NCBI GenBank assembly: GCA_031284445.1
Contig: JAISZW010000252.1
Span: forward strand, 1-20,815
Length of the DNA stretch: 20,815 bases
Reading direction: 5' to 3'
From: Candidatus Methanovirga basalitermitum
GTDB taxonomy: Archaea; Methanobacteriota; Methanobacteria; Methanobacteriales; Methanobacteriaceae
In this document: positions 16,050-20,815 of the stretch, in pieces
How the letters are laid out: every line of letters starts with the position of its first letter
Numbering within the stretch: position 1 is the first letter of the stretch
The notes under the pieces: generated by a model
The model's database searches: none
What the model was told of the DNA's origin: nothing
The model's input: the letters and a program-made list of their open reading frames with translations, nothing else
Program-made: the position numbers and the translations under genes

Positions 16050-16808
16050 TCAAAGAAATTCATGTTTTCTAACGAATTTTTGATGTTCTTCTTTTTTCTT
16101 TTCTTTAATTTTATTAGCTTCTTCTTTTTTAACTTTTAATTCTTGATTTTTATATAACAATTCTCCAATCTTAATTTCATAATCAGAAAAATAATTAGAA
16201 TTTATATTTTCAAGCTTTAATAAGTTCTCATCAAAGAATTCATTGTATTTTTCTTTAAAAATTTTTTTTGTTTTTTTTTGTTTAAGTTCCTCTTTTTCTT
16301 TTAACTTTTCTTTTTTGCAAATTCTCTATTTTTAAATCTTTTATTTCTCTTTATTTTTTCATGAAACCTTTTTTTAGAGATAGTACTCCTTTGAACCTCT
16401 TTTTTATACTTATTTTTATCTCTATAAATTTCAATCTTAGATTTCTCTTTTTTATCTTTTTCTAATAAATTAAGTATCAAATTCACATCATTTTCCACAT
16501 GATGGTTAATGATCCTTTGATTTTGATTAGAATTTATATTATATATTCCAATATCTCCGTTGTCTGTTTTATCGATTGAAATTGGACTAACTAAAATACT
16601 TTTTTCCATATTATCTTTTTCATTATTAATGAATTCTTTAAATTTATTAAGAGCATCCATATCACAATCATCATTCTTGTAATATTTACATTTAAGAATA
16701 TTTTCACAATAAACAAATTTAAAATCTTCAATATTCTTTTTAAGAAGTTTACTACCACAAATAGGACACGATAAATTAAATGCATCTAAAGTTTCATTAA
16801 ATATTCAT
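16050..16808 (-). pseudogene. Cys-rich/Lys-rich protein gene broken by frameshifts
   Basis: Read with three frame changes, the minus strand gives one continuous protein of about 250 residues. MNI (ATG 16808) is followed by a shift and then NETLDAFNLSCPICGSKLLK. A second shift near 16737 gives KNIEDFKFVYCENILKCKYY and then KNDDCDMDALNKFKEF, which continues for about 119 codons to NREFAKK. A third shift in an A-run near 16310 leads to EKLKEKEELKQ and on to KFVRKHEFL, with a stop at 16050-16052. The N-terminal part has CPIC plus further cysteines (a zinc-ribbon look). The rest is highly charged and helical, with no recognised family. All shifts fall at short A/T runs, so sequencing error or a genuine decaying gene are both possible. 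Neighbouring genes are intact, which favours real decay. Confidence 0.62.
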
Positions 16809-17126
16809 AGTTTATCATTTAATTAATTCATAATAATAAGTTTTAAGTCAAATACTGTTAACTTAAAGATTTTTTTTATAACATAGAATATAATTATTTA
16901 AATATTGTTAATCTATAAGGGTATACATATTTACAATGAATTATCGGTCTTATAGTTTATTAGCAAATCATGAGCGATTTTATAGGTTAATAGAAATCCT
17001 CTATAATTATAGTGTTTTGCAAAAAGGAGGATGCAAAAAAGGAAAAAGTTATATGTGAGAAATGATAAAAAATAAACTAATGTTAAAAAGTTATAAATTA
17101 AATAATAAATTTGAGGTGTTAAATTA
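16809..17126. other. Upstream gap before htpX
   Basis: No convincing gene is present. The segment 16853-16876 resembles one arm of the element at window start. A purine-rich stretch (17020-17055) with AGGAGG has no ORF of useful length behind it. GAGGTG at 17112-17117 is the htpX ribosome binding site. Confidence 0.5.
16853..16876 (+). repeat. Isolated end related to the element at 3-116
   Basis: TACTGTTAACTTAAAGATTTTT matches TGCTGTCAACTTAAGGATTTTT from position 3 with three changes. No matching inverted partner was found nearby, so it may be a decayed single end. Confidence 0.4.
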
Positions 17127-18092
17127 ATGATATCAAATACATGGAAACTTAAGTTAAGACTATTTTTAGCTATTACTCTGTTATTTGGGATTGTATATGC
17201 TATATTAATAGTATTAGGAACTTTAATCTTCCATCAAGTATTTTTTCCAATGTATGCAGCTATTGGAATAGGCATGATAATTATCCAATATTTTGTTAGT
17301 CCAAAAATCGTTGAATTTACTATGAGAGTTAAATATGTTAGTGAAGAACAAGCTTCTGATCTTCATAGAATTGTTGGAGACTTAGCAAAAATTGCAAATA
17401 TTCCTAAACCAAAAGTTGGAGTCTCAGAAATTGATATTCCTAATGCATTTGCATTTGGAAGAACACAAAAAGATGGTAGAGTCTGTGTTACACGTGGAAT
17501 GTTAAATATTCTTAGAGAAGATGAAATTAGAGCCGTTTTAGGTCATGAAATAGCTCATATTAAACATAACGACATGATAGTAATGACAGTAATTAGTATG
17601 ATTCCAATGATTTGTTATTACATTGGAATATCTTTTATATTTAGTAGAGGAAATAATGAAAATGACAACGGTGCGATAATAGGTATTTTAGCAATGGTAG
17701 CTTATTTCATTGGACAACTATTAGTTCTTTTTATATCAAGAACAAGAGAGTATTATGCTGATCAAGGAAGTGTTGAGTACGGAAATTCACCTGATAAATT
17801 AGCTTCCGCCCTCTATAAATTAGTTTATGGTACTTCAAAAGTTGACAAAAACGAAGTCAAAAAAGTTAAAGGAACTTCAGCATTCTTTTTAAATGATATT
17901 GGAAATTCAGATTTTGATATTCATGAACTTTCTCAACTTGATACAGATAATGATGGAAAAATCTCTGCTTCTGAATTATCTCAATTAAAATATAGAAAAA
18001 TACATGTTAGTACTGGAAAAAAAGCTATGGAAATTTTTTCAACACACCCGAATATGTTGAAAAGAATGAGAAAATTATGTGAATATTTATAA
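17127..18092 (+). CDS. htpX: HtpX-family membrane zinc metalloprotease with EF-hand loop
   Basis: HtpX is a membrane protease that degrades misfolded membrane proteins from the cytosolic side. Two N-terminal membrane segments (about 12-35 and 40-57) are followed by the cytosolic part and the zinc site HEIAH (140-144). Two more hydrophobic segments follow (about 150-173 and 183-204). The third zinc ligand is E208 in SRTREYYAD. Residues 250-290, between the helical part and the terminal STHPNMLKR block, hold a complete 12-residue EF-hand loop. It runs from D272 to E283 (DTDNDGKISASE), with Asp at loop positions 1, 3 and 5, Gly at 6, Ile at 8 and Glu at 12. This suggests calcium binding, which is unusual in the family as I know it. 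The length is 321 aa. The start has GAGGTG nine bases upstream. Confidence 0.93.
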   Translation: MISNTWKLKLRLFLAITLLFGIVYAILIVLGTLIFHQVFFPMYAAIGIGMIIIQYFVSPKIVEFTMRVKYVSEEQASDLHRIVGDLAKIANIPKPKVGVSEIDIPNAFAFGRTQKDGRVCVTRGMLNILREDEIRAVLGHEIAHIKHNDMIVMTVISMIPMICYYIGISFIFSRGNNENDNGAIIGILAMVAYFIGQLLVLFISRTREYYADQGSVEYGNSPDKLASALYKLVYGTSKVDKNEVKKVKGTSAFFLNDIGNSDFDIHELSQLDTDNDGKISASELSQLKYRKIHVSTGKKAMEIFSTHPNMLKRMRKLCEYL

Positions 18093-18197
18093 ATAACGGT
18101 ACTCAAAAAACCAACAATAATTTATTTGAAAAAATTCCATTATTTTTTGGAAATAATAAAAATAGATTTTTTAGGATGACTTTAATGGATTGTTTTA

Positions 18198-18839
18198 ATG
18201 GAATGGACTTCACTTTTTTTGAAAATGAAAAACAAAAAAGTTTTTGTATTAGGGTCAGGGGAAGTTGGGCTTAGAAGAGCTAAAAGATTTTTTGATGCTG
18301 GAAGTGAAGTCATAATAGCTGGGACTATTTTACCAAAGGAGTTAAAAGGAATTAGATTAAAACAAGTAGATATAAAAAATAATGTTAGTTATGATTTATT
18401 AAATGAATTAAAGGAATTAGTTGATTGGTCTGATTTAGTAGTTGTAGCAAGTGAGAATCATGAATTAAACGAAGAAATCAGTTTAATGGCAGAAAATAAG
18501 TTATTAAATCGAGCTGATCTTCCTCAAAAAGGAAATATTATAGTTCCTACTAAATTCAGTATAGATAGCATTGAAATTTCAATTTATACTGGTGGAAAGA
18601 GTCCAATAATCGCAAAAGAACTTAAAAAAAGAATATCTAAAGCAATAACTCATATAGATATCTTACAAATAGAGCTACAAGATTATTCTAGAAATATTTT
18701 AAAAGAAAAAAAACTAAATCAAAAAGAGAGAAAGGAAATATTGCTTGAAATCTTCAACGATGATAAGATTAAAAAATTGATTGAAGAAGAAAACTTAGAA
18801 GAAGCAAAAAAATATGTTTTAATGAAAATAGGATTTTAG
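18198..18839 (+). CDS. Precorrin-2 dehydrogenase-like protein (siroheme synthase N-terminal type)
   Basis: The protein resembles the NAD-dependent domain of CysG/Met8p that oxidises precorrin-2 to sirohydrochlorin, a branch-point intermediate for siroheme, coenzyme F430 and cobamides. VFVLGSGEVGLRRAKRF (15-31) is the Rossmann motif with the family's RR pair. VVVASENHELN (81-91) is the following strand and loop. NRADLPQKGNIIVP (104-117) matches the block around the catalytic aspartate (here D107). TGGKSPIIAKELKKRI (131-146) is the dimerisation-domain signature. The length of 213 aa fits the stand-alone archaeal form without a methyltransferase domain. Ferrochelatase activity is not certain. 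The start at 18198 lacks a strong ribosome binding site. It lies 105 bases behind htpX, with a weak hairpin between them (18135-18152). Confidence 0.87.
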   Translation: MEWTSLFLKMKNKKVFVLGSGEVGLRRAKRFFDAGSEVIIAGTILPKELKGIRLKQVDIKNNVSYDLLNELKELVDWSDLVVVASENHELNEEISLMAENKLLNRADLPQKGNIIVPTKFSIDSIEISIYTGGKSPIIAKELKKRISKAITHIDILQIELQDYSRNILKEKKLNQKERKEILLEIFNDDKIKKLIEEENLEEAKKYVLMKIGF

Positions 18840-18950
18840 AAAAATAGATCTTCTAAGTTTATATTAGATATTTAATAATTATGGTGTTTTGTTTTTTTTC
18901 TTAAATGCTTGGGTGTTTCAATGTTTTTAGGTAATTGACAAAAAAGATAA

Positions 18951-19282
18951 ACTACTATCTTTCAACAAACAAAGATTCTCACATTAACAGATAAAGATAT
19001 GTTTGAGCGGTTTGTCATGAAAGTGACACAAGCCGTTCTTAGGAAAGATTAGTAGAGAAACCTACTGATTTTATCCGACTATTTGTGATGATGAGCTTGA
19101 ACATCAAATACTTGAAGATGATCTGATAAAAGCAGATAGAAGAGGTTAGGAGGGTATGACTTCAAAAAGTCAGGAATCAGAAATATTAAAGATTGAAATT
19201 GAAAAAGAAGGATGGACGAGCAGGTCAGATTAAGAACAGCGAAAAAAGAAGGTAAATTCATATCCCCCCCAAAAGTATAAAA
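18951..19282 (+). pseudogene. Possible decayed ORF in several frames
   Basis: Plus-strand frames show protein-like pieces that follow one another. The first ends with MFERFVMKVTQAVLRKD before a stop at 19050. Then CDDELEHQILEDDLIKADRR (from 19084) runs to a stop, followed in the same frame by MTSKSQESEILKIEIEKEGW. Last, MDEQVRLRTAKKEGKFISPP (from 19212) shifts back to the first frame. Each piece is hydrophilic and reads like coding sequence, but none matches a family I recognise. Frameshifts and stops would explain the loss. A structured RNA is the alternative. Confidence 0.35.
19005..19069 (+). other. Two adjacent hairpins
   Basis: GAGCGGTTTGT (19005-19015) pairs with ACAAGCCGTTC (19028-19038): 11 pairs including two G-U, around a 12-base loop. 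Nine bases on, ATTAGTAG (19048-19055) pairs with CTACTGAT (19062-19069) around a 6-base loop. GC-rich paired structure in such an AT-rich genome is a common mark of non-coding RNA. No known class is recognised. Confidence 0.4.
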
Positions 19283-19430
19283 AGAATAGAAATTTAATGG
19301 ATACTATCAGTAAAAATCTGAACCGTCACAATAAACAACCTATAATAATAAATGTATTGATTAAACATTTGAACTTCGTTAAAGAAGTACTTATATTTAT
19401 TTAACTTAATAATTTCCATGATTTAGAAAA

Positions 19431-19447
19431 AAATCTTAGTTGGCAGT
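19431..19447 (-). repeat. Weak relative of the element end
   Basis: On the minus strand ACTGCCAACTAAGATTT resembles GCTGTCAACTTAAGGATTT at position 4, with a few changes and gaps. No partner arm is seen. Chance similarity is possible. Confidence 0.25.
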
Positions 19448-19484
19448 TAATATAAAATAATATAACGATTATAGGGGTGAATAA

Positions 19485-20174
19485 ATGGCAACATTAATTG
19501 AAGTAGATGAGATAGCTGATGGCTGGAAACAACTTGTTAAAAAAATAATAGTTGAAGGACATGATATTAATGATGAGCGAGGATCGCTAACAAAAGAGAT
19601 ATTAAATGTTTTAGTTCAAATACAAAATCCATTAGGAAAATTTTCAAAAGATTTTTTTAATTTAGGAAATAAAACAGATACTATTTTAGATATTAGAGTT
19701 CCTGAAGGTTATTTCTGGAATGGGGATAAACTTAAATCATATAGTGAGCAATTTATTAGTAAAAAAAAGCATGGCTTTGTTTACACTTACGGAAATCGAC
19801 TTAGATCCCATTTTGAGGATGTTGATCAGATTGAACAAGCTATCAACAGATTAAAACAATGTCGGCAGTCAAGAAGAGCTATTTCAATAACATGGGATCA
19901 AGTAGTAGATTCTAAAAATGATGAAGTCCCATGCATGATTTTAGTTGATTTTAAAATTAGGGATGATAAACTTCATACAACAGCTCTTTGGCGTTCTCAT
20001 GATATTTATGGAGCTTGGTTTCCAAATGTTGTTGGCTTAACTTATTTAGTGCAATATGTAGCGAAAAAAACAAATACAGGAATTGGAAGTATTACAATTC
20101 ATTCAATTAGTGCTCATATTTATGAAGTTAACTTTAAAGAAGCAGAACAATTAGCCAAAACTTTAAAAGTTTAA
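19485..20174 (+). CDS. thyA: Thymidylate synthase, archaeal ThyA type
   Basis: ThyA methylates dUMP to dTMP. In methanogens the one-carbon donor is thought to be a tetrahydromethanopterin derivative instead of folate. The catalytic cysteine is C150 in EVPCMILVDFKIR. The arginine pair R130-R131 (QSRRAIS), RSHDIYGAWFPN (170-181, matching the RSxD...N block) and HIYEVN (211-216, matching the H-x-Y nucleotide site) are all present. The length of 229 aa is short compared with bacterial ThyA (about 264 aa), as expected for the methanogen subfamily. GGGGTGA sits just before the ATG. It is convergent with hisS, with only 15 bases between the stop codons. Confidence 0.93.
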   Translation: MATLIEVDEIADGWKQLVKKIIVEGHDINDERGSLTKEILNVLVQIQNPLGKFSKDFFNLGNKTDTILDIRVPEGYFWNGDKLKSYSEQFISKKKHGFVYTYGNRLRSHFEDVDQIEQAINRLKQCRQSRRAISITWDQVVDSKNDEVPCMILVDFKIRDDKLHTTALWRSHDIYGAWFPNVVGLTYLVQYVAKKTNTGIGSITIHSISAHIYEVNFKEAEQLAKTLKV

Positions 20175-20189
20175 GAAATAGGATCTTGG

Positions 20190-20815
20190 TCACGAAGTGA
20201 ATTTAGGAGTCTTAAATTCATTTTTTAAAAGGTTGTCCGCAATCTCATCAATTGGAATAAGTTCTTGATTTCCAGAAGTCATATCTTTTACTGTGATTTT
20301 TCCTTGTTCTAAATCATTCTCTCCAACTAATATAACCTTACTTACATTTAAACTATTGGCAAAAGAGAGAATTTTCTTGATTTTACGATTGGATAAATCT
20401 GTTTCAGTTTTTATATTGGCTCTTCTAAGCTTTTGAGCAATTTCATAAGATTTTAATCTTGTACTTTCAGATATTGGAGCAACCAAAACTTGAACATCAG
20501 ATGAAGATTTTAAATTTTTAATAGCTACTATCAGCCTATCAAATCCAAAAGCAAAACCAGTTGATTGGATATCTTCACCACCAAATGCTTTAATTAAATT
20601 ATAAGTCCCACCACCGCATATTTGTTTCTGACTTTCAAGTTCAGGAACATACACCTCAAAAACAATACCAGTATAGTAATCCAATCCTCTTGCAACAGAC
20701 AAGTTAACCTTATAATTATCTACTCCAAAAATAGCTAATAATCTTGTTAGTTCTCTAAATTCAATTAAAGGTTCATTTATATCATCATAGTTCTGTAAAT
20801 ATTTTTCAATATTAT
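20190..20815 (-). CDS. hisS: Histidyl-tRNA synthetase, C-terminal part (5' end outside window)
   Basis: This is a class II aminoacyl-tRNA synthetase that charges tRNA-His. The reading frame is open to the window edge, so only about the last 208 residues are visible. ARGLDYYTGIVFEVY is the histidine-specific motif, followed by CGGGTYN and STGFAFGFDRL, the class II motif 3 with its arginine. The last 90 or so residues (from VQVLVAPISES) form the anticodon-binding alpha/beta domain. An internal TTG at 20702 is not the true start, because conserved sequence continues upstream of it (FRELTRLLAIFGVDNYKVNL). It lies 15 bases from the convergent thyA. Confidence 0.95.
   Translation of the reverse strand, partial: NIEKYLQNYDDINEPLIEFRELTRLLAIFGVDNYKVNLSVARGLDYYTGIVFEVYVPELESQKQICGGGTYNLIKAFGGEDIQSTGFAFGFDRLIVAIKNLKSSSDVQVLVAPISESTRLKSYEIAQKLRRANIKTETDLSNRKIKKILSFANSLNVSKVILVGENDLEQGKITVKDMTSGNQELIPIDEIADNLLKNEFKTPKFTS

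Larger units (their letters stand above)
18840..19484. other. 645-bp gap with a GC-richer core
   Basis: The segment 18951-19280 is visibly richer in G and C than the other gaps, and it carries coding-like fragments and two hairpins. The flanks (18840-18950 and 19290-19484) are ordinary AT-rich sequence. A strong GGGGTGA ribosome binding site for thyA lies at the right end. Confidence 0.6.

Noticed and set aside
17020..17070. Small gene behind AGGAGG upstream of htpX
   Set aside because: The ATG overlaps the ribosome binding site and the frame stops after 13 codons; purine-rich chance sequence is more likely.
19085..19125. Second C/D box sRNA candidate (GTGATGA ... CTGA)
   Set aside because: There is no D' or C' box at proper spacing and no terminal stem, and the interval is too short; the segment also reads as protein-like sequence.

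Overview
The window comes from a strongly AT-rich methanogenic archaeon, most likely a Methanobrevibacter or close relative (Methanobacteriales). The methanogenesis marker proteins Mmp2 and Mmp3 lie side by side. There is a proteasome-activating nucleotidase (PAN), an archaeal-type thymidylate synthase, a protein with an archaeal histone fold and a textbook archaeal C/D box sRNA. Ribosome binding sites of the GGTG/AGGTGAT type support the same placement. The genus call is inference; methanogenic archaeon is well supported.

Region 1 (1-8673) is accessory and looks like cell-surface glycoconjugate biosynthesis. It opens with a short element with perfect 15-bp terminal inverted repeats. Then come a nucleotide-sugar 6-dehydrogenase, a sugar epimerase/dehydratase and GDP-L-fucose synthase. 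A 1212-residue nonribosomal peptide synthetase follows (half condensation domain, then A-T-C). A family 11 (alpha-1,2-fucosyltransferase type) glycosyltransferase runs in from the other strand and overlaps it by 9 bp. Together they suggest that GDP-fucose is made and transferred, and that an acyl or peptidyl unit is made beside it, possibly to decorate a surface polymer.

Region 2 (8674-13060) holds the mmp2-mmp3 pair between two long AT-rich gaps. The first gap carries copies of a dispersed repeat and a long hairpin just before mmp2. The second carries a 39-bp imperfect tandem repeat and a decayed RhuM-family gene.

Region 3 (13061-16808) has a histone-fold protein with long acidic and coiled-coil tails, convergent with pan. 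A C/D box sRNA sits between them, directly behind the pan stop codon. Next are an NADP-dependent 6PGDH-like oxidoreductase (DUF1932 type) and a Cys-rich/Lys-rich gene broken by frameshifts.

Region 4 (16809-20815) holds htpX with an EF-hand calcium-binding loop in its C-terminal part and a precorrin-2 dehydrogenase-like protein for siroheme or related tetrapyrroles. A non-coding stretch of unusual composition follows, then thyA, and the C-terminal part of hisS, which runs off the window end.

The strongest leads are the tailed histone-fold protein, the truncated NRPS in a fucose locus, the EF-hand in HtpX and the sRNA in the 3' region of pan.
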